DNA of 64,000 bases from contig CM038469.1 of the NCBI GenBank assembly GCA_021464415.1, positions 12,440,501 to 12,504,500 on the forward strand. Direction: 5' to 3'. Position 1 is the first letter of the stretch. Every line of letters starts with the position of its first letter. Shown piece after piece: positions 36,201 to 48,001 of this stretch. Below the pieces are notes generated by a model that worked only from the letters and a program-made list of their open reading frames with translations, did no database searches and had not been told where the DNA came from. Both the position numbers and the translations under genes were made by a program. The DNA comes from Lonicera japonica (Eukaryota; Streptophyta; Magnoliopsida; Dipsacales; Caprifoliaceae).

Positions 36201-37079
36201 ATGACTAAATGACCCCTTTTGGTATTTCAATTAAATATGCAATGACACTTATACCTTGTGATGAATTTGATTAATATTACATCTTTGGCTAAAAACTAAA
36301 TAATTAAAAGATGTTGAGTCTCCCAATGGTAATGTATCTTCTATTTTAAGCTTACTTTATCTAACAAAAATTAGAAGGACAAATTTGAAAACAAGTAAAA
36401 AAAAATTAAATGGGCGAAATAAAAATAAATATTGATTTTTTTTAAAAAAAAATCTATTAATTTTAAGTGAGTTAGGGTAAAGTGAAAGGTTGCAATAATA
36501 GAGAGGAGTTTAGTATCAGGTAAAATAGTTTGGGGGCAATTTGTTAACCCGACAATCCACAGGGGGGGTTCATTGTATTTCTTCCTTGATATTATTAAAG
36601 AGGTCAACACTAACTCAACTTGCAGGGAAGGCAAAACTAATAAACCCACCCAAGCCCCCCTCAAAAAAAAAAAAAAAACTTTGGTTTACTTTTATATAAC
36701 CCCCTCAAATTTTGATTTATATATATATATATATATTCATCCCCCCCCCCCCCCCCCCCCACCTCCAAAAAAACATTAATAAAAAAAAAATGGTGTATTT
36801 TCATTTATCCTCTTTACATTTTGATGTTCATTTATATACCCTCCTCAAAAAATCAACATTAAAATTTAGTAGTATGTTTTAAGTATTTGGAGAAAAAAAT
36901 CAGCCCCCCAACCCCCTCACGATTAATTTACGACTTTGTCCTTGCCGACCTCCTTACTAAAATATTTGAAAAGTTGTTTCATCGTACCAAAATAAACATT
37001 GTTAAAAGGTGGTGATAATGATACCTCGAGTTATATACACATATTCAATTTAGGAGAATTGAGAAATTAAACCGTAAAG
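33278..37079. other. promoter and right flank of patatin B, gene-free
   Basis: It starts with the promoter (TATA at 33365-33373), then follows the same order as units A and 2: hAT relic (34264-34612), (CT)n near 34693-34728 and 35177-35196, 20-C tract at 36741-36760. No coding sequence recognised. Confidence 0.6.
33365..33373 (-). promoter_or_regulatory. TATA box of patatin B
   Basis: TTTATATAG on the minus strand, 88 bases before the start codon, in the same context (ATAGACCAATT) as in copy A. Confidence 0.65.
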
Positions 37080-38290
37080 TATGGGGTCATTTGCAATGTT
37101 TACCCTAATATTTTAAAAGTTGCAATGTCAACCTTTAAGTACTTTTAGTGTTGCAATATAAACCTTCTATATATTAACTTCCGTTTAAAAAAGGATAAGA
37201 GCTACCGACATGGCTTGATGACGTAGCAATGACATGGAACAAATCATTTAAAACAAAAATACAAATGATAAATTAAACTCTAGAGTATGGAATAAGTTGC
37301 AATGTTCTCCCCTGATGTTTCAAAAGTTCCATAACAACCTAATTAAGATTGTGTACTCTATTTTTTTTTTTCATAATGAAATAAAATCATCTTAAAAATA
37401 TGAATTGAAGAGTTTAGTACTATGTCCAAATATACGTTTCTACGGATTTCAATATGGACAAATTCCAAACCGAAAAGAATGGATTGCCAATACTTTTTGG
37501 TGTAGGTATTTGTTTATTTCATTTATTATTTCTTAAAAAAATTGTTCTTTCAATCTTTTAAATTTGTTGTTTTAATTTGAACTTGAAAATGAATTTTTCT
37601 TGTGGTTTGATCTACCAATATGTGCTAGATGTAAGCAAATTATTTATATACGTTCAAGAATGTATCGGCATTAGAGAAACAAATAAAGAATGTCATTGAA
37701 AAATATTAATGCTACGAATGTTCATGATACTTTTATGGATGAGGGAGTAAAAAGTTATGGCCCCTAATAATTTGAAATCAAATAAAAATAGTTATAAATT
37801 GCCACTAATGTAGTGATATTTGTATCAAGCTAAAATGTGATACATAAAAGATGTCGATATGTGTTGAAGAAAAGTTGAAAATGTACTTCAAGGTTCACAT
37901 TGTAACTTTTAAAACATCAAGGGAAACATTGCAGTTGACTCCATACTTCAGGGTTTAATTTCTCGTATATATATTGTCCATTTTTGGTACGGACTAGTCA
38001 TTTTTACAATGGTTTTCCGTCATAAAATCATTGGGAGGGTGTTTTTTATGACGCAAAACCGTCATAAAAAGAATCAGTTCGTACAGACTGGTCCGCACCT
38101 GAAAATTTCCGTATATATATATATTGTTTTAGATAGTTTGTTCCATGTCATTACCGCATTATAGAGCAACGTCGTCAATTGTTAACTTTTTCAAACGAAA
38201 GATAAAGAAAAATTTAAATTATAACACTAAGTATTTCGAAATTGACATTACAACTTTTAAAATATTGCAAATCTATACTTTATGTTTAAT
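37080..38290. mobile_element. large foldback element, unit B copy
   Basis: It has the same arms as the element at 27860-28930 (left about 37080-37335, right about 37870-38285). It carries an extra ~134-bp insertion at 37978-38111 that the sister copy lacks. Confidence 0.6.
37978..38111. mobile_element. small MITE-like insertion in the foldback element
   Basis: GTACGGACTAGTC near the left and GACTGGTCCGCAC near the right are inverted matches, and CGTCATAAAA phrases fill the middle. GTATATATAT-ATTG sequence lies on both sides. The sister copy at about 28740 is uninterrupted. Confidence 0.5.
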
Positions 38291-38450
38291 TTATCAATTC
38301 CCCCTCAGTTTGCATCAACCGAGTACTAGCTATGAAAATTCCATTAGCCTTTCGGTTATCATCCGCCGAGTGAACCTTTTAATTACTCTGCCCAATTGAA
38401 CCAGTATTGTGAATATGCTCAGCTCATTTCTTTCGAGTGGTACTTGTGAT

Positions 38451-40548
38451 TAGGGGTGTTAAAGTCAATCCGAAAATTGATCGAACGAACCGAACTGATC
38501 CGCAAAACCCCGTATTGAAAGAAAATCAAAACCAAAAACAAGAAAACCGAACCAAAACCAAAAAGTTTGATTTGAGTTTGGGGCAAGCTAGTATAAAACT
38601 GAACTAAACCAAATTATGTATATATAAAAAAAATTAATATATACTCTAAAGACATACGTTAAATATATTATTATACAAAAAAGATGACTTTTTTATAAGA
38701 ATATATTTCTTATTAATTGCATATTATGATAATCTTAAAAAACATAGTCATTAACATGTGCCTTTATTATTTAATTAGTTATGTTGACTTGAAAGTCATT
38801 AATCTTGTTTTGATAATAACAATAAACTTAATCTTGTGTAATTTAACTTAGTTGATGTTTTAAGTTATAGCCGCAACAATATTGATCACACGTGGACTTT
38901 ACCGAATAGCCGGAATCAAGATCATTCTTCTACTAAGAATTGCCTTCAAAGTTTTACATCTCACAACTCTTATCAATACACCTCAATGAGAATTGTTAAG
39001 TACTATTAGCCAAGGAAGAAAAGAAACGAAGAATCAAACAAAGCCATCGAAGACTCGTTATTTCAAATATGAGTGAGTGCTTTAGTTTCCTTGTAAAGAT
39101 TCTTATTTGATCATCATAGCTCATACAATATTCCTATATTATAAGATTGATCAAATCAAAAGTTGAATCTAGTTTTATCGTTGAAAACGTATTTTTTACC
39201 GAAAACTTGTTATATTGAAAAATTCACTATAAAATTAGATGAATGAACTTTGTTGCTAAAACATTGTTAGAAGTCTTAGAAAACCGTTTTTAAACATCCC
39301 CTATCCTCAAAATTGATTTTGGAGTTCATTTGCACAAATATGAAAATTGGGATTTTTGGTCTAACTGGCAGCAGACCAGTGGAGACCATCAGTCGACTGA
39401 TGAGCTTTGCTCAGTCGACTGATGGTCCAGAAACTAGCCGTTGGATTTCAGATTTTTTACCATTTTTGGTACCAAACATCTACCAACTCCCTCCAAACGG
39501 CCATATGCTTTCCTAGACTATATATACACCATCTAAGACTCATTTAAACTTACTTGAATCATTCCTACACTATTCTCTTCATCTACATTCATTCTTAAAG
39601 ATTCAAGAACATTTCTTTTGATCAATCATTCTTATTTTGAGCTATATTCTATTGATCAAAGTTGATATCTCTTAGTGTGAGCTTAAGTTGTAATCTTCAT
39701 ACACTATAGAGCTATTGTACATTGGTGTTAGTCACCAAATCATTTCTTTCAAACATTAAGAGAGGTTTATCTCTTAAGATAGCAAGAGAGTTTTCTTGTG
39801 TGAGTATTGAGAGAATTTCAATACTTGTAAGAGTGTGTGAGAAAGATACACTTGTAGATGTTTGATCTTCACCCGGAAGGAGATCGCTAGTAGTGGAATT
39901 TCTCGGGGTACTAACCGAGCGCGGAGTAGGGGCTAACAAGCCGAACCGTGTGGACAAAAAGTCTTTGACTTTGATCGGTTCAATCTTTCTATCTCTTTAT
40001 CTCTTATATTGTGTTATTTGTTTCTTGTGATTGGATTTATCTTTGTTTATTGGTTGGTTGATTGATATAGACATCAAACATTTTTAAATTGATTTTAAAA
40101 ATCCCATTAAGATTTAAAAACCCTATTCACCCCCCCTCTAGGGTATTTTCCGACCTACAAGTTACACAATACTAAGAATTTTTTATCACATACATGATAG
40201 AAAGACAATTCATCATTTTAGTTAATGTATTTCATTCTTATAAATGTACAAATAAAATTGTAATTAAATAGAAAACATAGTATTTATATGTTGCTTCTTG
40301 TTTCTAAAATATCATGATTTTAATTTGAATATGAATCATTTTTACATTACTATTAGTATTACATTTTTATGTTAAATTGATTTAAAAAAAAATATGTCAA
40401 AACCGAATAAAATCTAACCGAAACAGAACCGAAAAGTTTAATTCGAATTTGAGTTTTAAAAATTTAGAAACCGAAACCAAATTTTTTTATTTGGTTTGGA
40501 TTTGAGTTACCTTACTTTCTACCCAACCGAAACCAAAAACACCGCTCA
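38451..40548. mobile_element. hAT-like element split by a solo LTR
   Basis: The left end is TAGGGGTGTTAA and the right end ACACCGCTCA, like the TAGGGGTGTT/AACACCCCTA pair of a common plant hAT MITE. CCGAACCGA-type repeats lie next to both ends. The flank of unit B (about 29035) lacks the insertion. I did not find a clean 8-bp duplication. Without the inner LTR it is about 0.7 kb. Confidence 0.6.
38782..40160 (+). mobile_element. solo LTR of a copia element, TSD AGTTA
   Basis: This 1379-bp sequence starts TGTTGACTTG, ends CCGACCTACA, and is flanked by AGTTA on both sides (38777-38781, 40161-40165). It is homologous to the 5' LTR at 47602-52870 once the CACTA insertion there is removed. A TATATATAC box lies near 39521. 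A CAGTCGACTGATG motif is doubled at about 39390-39425. Recombination between two LTRs would leave this. Confidence 0.88.
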
Positions 40549-42011
40549 CTCGGCAAAGATTTATTTGAATTGTCATTCTACCCTGAAACATAGTCCAGCT
40601 TTTCATCTAACCATTTCCAAGAAGGCACAATTACAGAATTTTGACAAACTACCAGACCAATTGGAATGGAGGAAAGGAGAAGCTTTGTGCGGAGGAGATG
40701 GAGGAGTCACGACGGCCAGAGACCTCTGGAGCTTGGAGCTTGGAGCACGGCGACGGAGGGAGTTGGGTTTTTGGGATTGTTGTTTAATTAACTAATGTTA
40801 ATTAATTTTATTCAGTGGGATTGTTGTTATAGGGTGTAAGTGACAATAAAATAGTTCTTTTGGGTGTTTGTGATAAATTTGTAGGGTGTCGTTATGACCA
40901 CCCTTGTTAAATTACATACAGTCAAATTGTATTGAATAACAAACAAGAGTATTCTGATCCCTTTGCCTTTCGTTTGGCTGACGAAAAAATTGAAGGAAAA
41001 ATAAGAAATGCGTAGATATGTATTGTTTGTTAATTCGAGGTCCAAATGCCTGATTAGTGCTTAACTTGTGGTAAAATGTCCGATTCATTTACCTTCTGTT
41101 TGGTTGTCGAGAAAATTGAAGGAAAATTAATGAAATGAAGTTTCGGAATCTCTAAATGAATGGATGGTTAACTATATATATATAAGCAATTTCGGCTTCC
41201 TGAAAAATATAATGATGAACGAAAAGTATCGATGAGTTAGGGTATTATATATACTCATCTGAGTGATGCTTTAGCTTTTGCAGGTCTGAAATTATCAAAT
41301 TGATTGTTCACTGATAATTCTCGGTTGAAATATGAGTTCTAATGGCTTTATGTGCTAGAAAATTGAGTCTAAATTTTTTTTTCCCAATGCATTTTGATAA
41401 GTTTCTTCTTCGTTGTAACTGCGGAAGCAATGGCAAGCTTAGTTCTGCTAGTCCTGCTTATGCGGAGATTGTTGTAATAAGTCGTGGTGAGACAGAGTGG
41501 AATGCCGATGGCAGAATTCAGGTCCGTTTTAGCTTTAAGTGAAGTATACATATTTGTCTTAGCTTAAAATTTTAAATTACAGCTTGGTATCTGTCGATTG
41601 TTGGATTTCCTCAAGTATTGGATACTAATTTTAACCGGAATTGAAATTAGCGTTGATGATCAAGAAATCTGTAAGATATTAGCTTATGGAGTACAAGTCT
41701 TGCCCATCAAGTTGATTCCTATCCTTTCCATTTGCATTCGCATTCTGAGAGGGATGATAGTTATTTCTGTAGAGATCTGTTGGTTTCATATTTTGTAATG
41801 TAATGAAGTTAAGTGGTCTATGTTTTCCAATTCCTCAGCTTCATTAATTCATTAAGTCCTTAAGCTGCAGAATTTTACTGCGCTTGATCAGGGAAAAATT
41901 GCAAATAGATTTATTGTCATAGAAACACAGAAAATGAAAATAAATAGTTGAGATCTATTGAACTCAATTACATGGTTCATCATCATGTCTAAATATAGTT
42001 TTCAGGTGGGA
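40549..42011. other. left flank of patatin C
   Basis: The first part matches the left flank of unit B (ATTTCCAAGAAGGCACAATT near 40610). It then carries a histidine-phosphatase relic, and the last 200 bases match the spacer before patatin A. No intact gene. Confidence 0.55.
41431..41521 (+). pseudogene. first exon of a phosphoglycerate mutase-like histidine phosphatase
   Basis: The translation AYAEIVVISRGETEWNADGR matches the N-terminal catalytic block of plant phosphoglycerate mutase-like proteins (consensus VVRHGETEWNA). A GT splice site follows GRIQ at 41522, as expected for exon 1. The catalytic RHG is changed to SRG (His codon CAT-type to CGT), and the likely ATG at 41430 is out of frame. 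No downstream exons were found before patatin C, so it is a dead fragment. Confidence 0.65.
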
Positions 42012-44252
42012 CTAGCTACTTGGTGCTTGCCGGAGTTTCCTTTCTTCCGATAGGAGCTTGGCAAAGCGTGTTAGTGCTTCAGCGTTAGTACCCTCTCCTT
42101 CAACTGCCTCAAACATGCCTGTCTCCAAATTCACCCTCGACACGCTCTTCTCTAACAATTTGTTGCCAATTTCCACAAGTGCGTTCAAATTTTCTGTTGT
42201 TGCAACATCCACTGATGAAGCATCCCCAGTTAATCCATCTTCCTGTTCATCCACCACCAAAAAAATAATAATTTATCAACAACTTGTTGTCCTAGACCAT
42301 TTAAAAAGATTGTCATATAATAACAATTAATAGTGTAATGTTGCATATATGATATACCGACTTGAATAACCAAATTAATAGTCAAATCATCTGTTAGTAC
42401 ATCAGTGTCACGATCCTGTGCACTGACGTATTATTTAGAATGTTAAGTTGGCAATCATGCTCTAAAGCGAACAATACCCTCATGTGGACTAGCCCTATAG
42501 CAATGAAATTTATTTGCTAAAAAGCATGTTCCTCTCATGGACTAGTCTTTTTTATTTAAGTTGGTACATGTATCATTACTGCAACAATTATTACCTGAAT
42601 ACGGAGATAATTCTTCTCAGATCGGAGAGATTGAAAGAGGGTGGAGACGTGGATATCAACCATATCAGCACTATCTTCACTAAAAACCTCAATTATAGGT
42701 TTCGAGCCGTAGTTATAAACCCAACCGATCAAACCCCACTTGGAAGCCATGACTGCATTGTACTTCCCTTCATGCTTGGCTACGCCAGTGCCTAGTGATA
42801 GTACTAGCATCCTTGTGCAGTCCATGGGATCTATTTGTACAAATTGAACGTTGCCCGTCAACACTTCCTTTGTTATATGGGTTAGGGCCATTTGAGTCTG
42901 GAATATTTAATCAACGTACGTTCAGAATTCAGAGCTCGATATTCAGTGTCCAGCATGAAGCTAAAAAGTAAAATGCCCCCTTAGTTTCTTAATCTTTTGA
43001 AAATGCCAACATGGTTTTTACATCTTAAATTGGATTCAGATTGAACTTTTAAAGGTGAAACTAAACATCATCTTAGTTAATATTGTTCAAATTTAATTTA
43101 TATTTCAGCTATACTTACAGGATTGTTTGCTGCAACCGCACCATCAATAAGATCAAAACTACGTGCATTTCCATTAGCATCCTTAGTCTCAAAGTAGTGT
43201 CCTGGCAAGTATGTCGGTGCTGCAGAGGTACTAAGGCAAATATCCAATAGCAAAGCGTCCTTCAAAACATCAACTTTTGCCTGTTCAAATGAATCAAATC
43301 AAACCATACAGTAAGACTATTTGTAGACTCTGTGATAAAATACATATTTCAGTTATTATGAAAGGATCATACATTGTCAGTCGAAAAGATCACGGGTTGA
43401 AGGCGCTTGATATCAAAAGCAGGTATAATCACATCCGCAATAGTCTGTTTCATACTAAGGTCACCTAATAGCTCCTTTACTAATGAACGAAGGTACACTC
43501 CACCGTACATTGGCCCCTTAATAGCACCAAACAAATTTCTCACCGAATGAATGAATTTGTTGCGACTAAGAAAAAGAAACAATGTTTCGTTAGTAAGCCA
43601 TCAGTCAGTAAAATTGGGCTACTCTTACTCTTGATATGTCACTGAAAAATTATTTTGGATTGCACAATCTGATATATTAATATAGTTCAACAAATTAATA
43701 CCTTTTTCGAGGGAAGATCTTAGGGGCATGTTCTAGGTAGAAATTATTGATGTCCTTGGCAGCATAGATAGGGCGGTTGTCCTTATTAGGAGCAGTTAGC
43801 ATTACGGTTACCAATCCACCTGTGCTTGTTCCTGCAACGACGTCGAAATAATCCGCAATTCTCGTATCTGCTCCATCCAATTGCTATTGCACCAACACAG
43901 TGGCATTAAGGAAATTAAAATAACACTGATACACGTACTATCTTAAACAACTCAAATAACTTAAATTATACCAGCCTAATAAAATCATATGAGCATTAGA
44001 AAATGTACAAGTCAGTGTTTTAAGTGGACTCCGCACGCTGATCAAATATGTTCTGTTCAGAGCATGTACCTGAAGTTTGGATTCGAGAAAGGCAAGAATG
44101 GTGCCAGGGATGATGCCTCTAATGCCACCCCCATCTATACTTAGCACAGTCACCATTTTCCCTCTTATTGAACCCTTAGCAGCCATTAAAGGGTGTAGAA
44201 GTTGAAAGGTTGTTAGCAAATGGCAAGCAAGTGCAAAGAATAGAGTTGTCTT
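42012..44252 (-). CDS. patatin-like copy C with lost 5' end
   Basis: Exons 44070-44252 (5' truncated), 43702-43883, 43373-43565, 43119-43280, 42595-42897 and 42012-42242 (complement) stay open and splice like A and B. DGGGIRG, GTSTGG and DGAVAAN are kept; DGA instead of DGG is common in patatins. A retrotransposon LTR joins at 44253, within what should be codon 4, so the original ATG, leader and TATA box are gone. Reading back into the LTR meets an in-frame TGA within a few codons. The next in-frame ATG (44184-44186) would give 395 aa without a signal peptide, hence possibly a cytosolic enzyme. The stop at 42012 shortens the tail by two residues relative to A. It may be a recent pseudogene or an LTR-driven gene. 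Confidence 0.85.
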
Positions 44253-45058
44253 TGTTGGTCAAACTTATCTGCACCAAACGGTGCGATAATTGACAATAAA
44301 ACAAAACAAAGGAAGTCTAGCCAACAACCCAAGACAGTGCATCCTTTGTTGAAAAAGAAGGAAAGCCAATTAAGAATTAGTTGGTAAAACTTGTAGAAGA
44401 GGGGAGTTTTTCATCTATAAATAGAGCAACAAATATGTACTTTATCATCAATCCAAGTGAGAGAAAAGCTTAGAGAAAAAGCTTAGTGTGAGAAAATTGA
44501 GAGCAATTTTCTTGGGTGTAATTGGGTTGTGAGTTGTGAGTGTTGTAAACACTTTGTATAATTTCTCCCTTTTAGTAAAAAGATCTGCAGCAAGTCCGGA
44601 GACGTAGGCAAAATTGGCCGAACTCCGTTATCAAATTTGTGTGTTATTTTGTCTATTTTTTGCTTTCTCATAAATCTGGCTTATTGGGAATTTGCGTAAT
44701 TTCTTAACAATTGGTATAAGAGGATTTTGTGGTGATTTCGGTCAATTTTCTGTAAGGTTACTGTTCACGTGAATAGTGAATTTTGTGAATAGTAAAATTT
44801 TGTCGGCGAAGTGATTTCTGTCAATTTTCTACAAGGTCACTGTTCACGTGAATAATGAATTTCGTGAATAGTAAAATTTTGTCGGCGATATCGGTTTGTC
44901 GACGGAGGTGTTCTAATACACGGTGGTTCGCATGAATAGTCAGAAACGATCCGGAAGAAGTCAGATTTGAGTGGGAGCGATGGCCGCAGATGAAGGGAAG
45001 GTGAAACTCGAGAAATTCGATGGCACGGATTTTGGATTTTGGAAAATGCAGATTAAGG
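44253..45058 (+). mobile_element. truncated copia element (LTR, PBS, gag start) inside patatin C
   Basis: The LTR 44253-44709 starts TGTTGGTC and ends TTCTTAACA, and contains CTATAAATAGAGC at about 44415. A primer site ATTGGTATAAGAGG follows. After a leader there is a gag start (from about 44980: MAADEGKVKLEKFDGTDFG), typical of copia gag. It stops at about 45058, where unrelated sequence begins. Its orientation is opposite to patatin C. Confidence 0.78.
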
Positions 45059-47601
45059 GTTTGTTTAATTTTGATAAAAAAATAATTTATGTTTTCTATC
45101 AAATTTAGAAATTAAGTGGGGATGAGTTGAATATTTATGTTGTGTAATCAAGAACACCCTAAAGTTTTAGTCAAAGTAAAAACTAAAAGATACAACTTTT
45201 ATTTAAGAAAAACAAAATAAACTTAGGCTTAATTTAAAAGGGAAAAAAAAAAGTTGCGAAAATATATGTTACTGTCGAGTTCTTGAGCTAAGCCTTAAAT
45301 GCATTTCCACACATAAATGAAAAACTCCAACTACGCCAAAGAACTTCTAAAAAGTGCCCCGCTCGATTCATGTCAGAATAAATTTTGTTTGATTTAGAAC
45401 CCATGTGGCCATGTTTATCATCCTCTAGTTACGTTGCTATCAGTCCGGAAAATTTTGGTCATTATTAAGGGTGTGCCTTTAAAGCATTCATAGAATTTAG
45501 GTAAAATTTATATATCCATAAATTTATAAATTTGGCATTAAGTTCTTGAACGGTTACGCTGAATATAACATAAAAATAGTCATACAGTTGTGCTAAACCC
45601 GTATGAATTTTTAGTTTAAAAAAACATTTAAAAAGCATCATACGAGTGAGACACACTCGTATGATAGTGATGGAAATCAAGCATGCATACAGTTCTGCCT
45701 CAATTGTATGAGTTTTCCTATTTTTTTTTTTTTTAACTCTTTCTCAAGAATTTTTTAGCATAAAAAAAGAGAGTAAGAAAGCCCTATACAACCATATCAA
45801 GCATTAATTTTTTATTTTTTTTATACGAGTGAAGGACACTCATATAGCTTATACGAGTAAGGCACAACCGTATAAGTAAAATTTAGGTATATAATAAGTT
45901 TGCTTTCTCACTATTATAAGAAATTAAATTTATACTCTAAGTTTTGTACGTTATCTTTCACCGTACACACGTTAGATGGCTTATTACAAAATATCCCTAA
46001 CTTAATGTAATTTTTTTTGTCTTTTACTAGGTATGCATAGAGTGTACCGGAAAGCTAGTAGTTATAATTGCACATGAGGATATAACTATTTAAATAAGGA
46101 AGACTTTAGAGTTGACTAAGACTTCAACTTCTATGATACTAACGAGGAAAAGATATATAATTTGACCGAATCCAATGGGAAATGAACCAATTTTCTATAT
46201 CTAATTATTCTTCAAGACCCACCTGGAAAACAAAAATGAAAAGAATATCAAATTTACAAAAAAGAAAGTTCTAATAAGCCACCCATGAAAATGTAGTTTT
46301 ATTGTAAGGAAATATGAAAACCACGTGGTCCGCCCCTCAATGCAATTGTAGATGTGGGCTAGCAAATTTGGATTTGACTCATTTTTATTATTCTTTCGGT
46401 CTAATTTTATCTAATGAGGTTATTTTAAGAATTAAATTGATTATTTTTTTTATTAAACTTGGTAGAGATGATCTTTGTAATAAGTAGATCATCTTCACAA
46501 AATTTCATTAAAAATTTAAATTGAAAGTGGCTGTAGTAATATTTTGATACATATGTTCATTTTCGGTCATTAAAACTTTAGATGATCATGTAACTCACTT
46601 CTAGATTGAATTTTATGATGAAATTTTGTAGAATTGATCTACTCGCCATAGATATCATCTCCACTAAGTTTCATGAAAAAATTCTTTTATTTTGCCCTCG
46701 AACTATATCCCATTGGACCAAGTTAGACTAAAGCATAATGGAGAGGAGCCAAATCCAACAAACTTAATCAATGGTCAATAATACAATTTATTTACGATTG
46801 TAAAATTTTGATACATTGATTATGTCTGAAAAAAATAAATGGAATTATCAATTTGAAATATCATGAAAACTAAAGTGAGACTATCAAATTGGAGACAAAT
46901 TAAATAAAGTATTATAAGTTCATAAAGTTTCAACTTGTGATTAACTCGGTTAGAGTTCATTCAAGCAGACACTCATAAGATAAATCAAACTTGAACATAA
47001 ACACAAGTTCATTAATTTATGAAGCTCGACTCAATGCGTTCACAAATATTTCAAATATGTGTAAAGAAATCAACCTACTATATTATATATTGATATATAT
47101 ATATATATATCAAATTATGGTTGAAATTAATATTTTAAATTTTAAAATATATATTTAATTAACTGGGTCCGTGTTTTCACCTCCCCGTCCCCGAATACAT
47201 GTCAAGAAGAATATAATCTCCATACCCTCCTCTGTTGAACTGATTCTTTGCAGAGATTTGGACTAGTGGAGAATTCTTTTATCCCTATCTCCCATGAATC
47301 CTTTTTTTTTTCCTCTGTCTCGGATTTGTTCAAGTATTTTACATTTTTACATAGATATGGTAATACTTTAAAAAGCACATTTGTATCTTACACACTAAAT
47401 ATAATCAACTTAATATTGGCTTAACTCATATATATTTGAATGCACGAAAAATTTTGAAAGACACAGTATCAATTAAATCTGGATGATAAATTTCTAACTA
47501 TACAGTGAATTATTTCACAACAATCTTGTTGTGATCATGTTTCAGTGTGCCGTGTATGTTTATTCTAGTAATCAAAATTATTTGTGTTTGTTTGAGAAAT
47601 A
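45059..47601. other. rearranged right side of unit C, gene-free
   Basis: Segment 46060-46330 resembles 26400-26640, and 47070-47600 resembles 24310-24860, but in swapped order relative to the other units. Between 45460 and 45900 ATACGAGTGA-type phrases recur in both orientations, suggesting a decayed transposon. No gene is recognised. Confidence 0.5.
46369..46757. mobile_element. possible foldback MITE
   Basis: GGATTTGACTCATTTTTATT on the left faces the complement of GGATTTGGCTCCTCTCC on the right. Inner inverted matches include GATGATCTTTGTAA and GATGATATCT-like blocks around a centre near 46560. No target duplication was seen. Confidence 0.4.
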
Positions 47602-48001
47602 TGTTGACCTAGAAGGCCATTAATCTTGTTTTAATAATAGCAATAAGTTAATCTTGTGTTATTTAACTTGTTTGCTCAAAATGATTATAGCCCTAGCATT
47701 AAATACAATTACTTTCGATCATGATGAACTTCGAACCGAAACCGGCAATTCGTGTCAAGATCAAAATTCACCATAAGCACACAACTCACAAGAAAATTCC
47801 TCACATGACTTTTATGATCTACAATATCCACATTCAAGATAAGATCAAGATCAAAAGAACAAGTGAAGAAACGAAGAAACAAATCAAGCATTTTAAAGAC
47901 TCGAAAAATACGCAAATTGAGTAAGTGCTTAGAATTTTTGTAAAAGTTTTTCTTTGATCATTTTATATAGCTCAATCAAATGATTTAATCATGAAAAGAT
48001 T

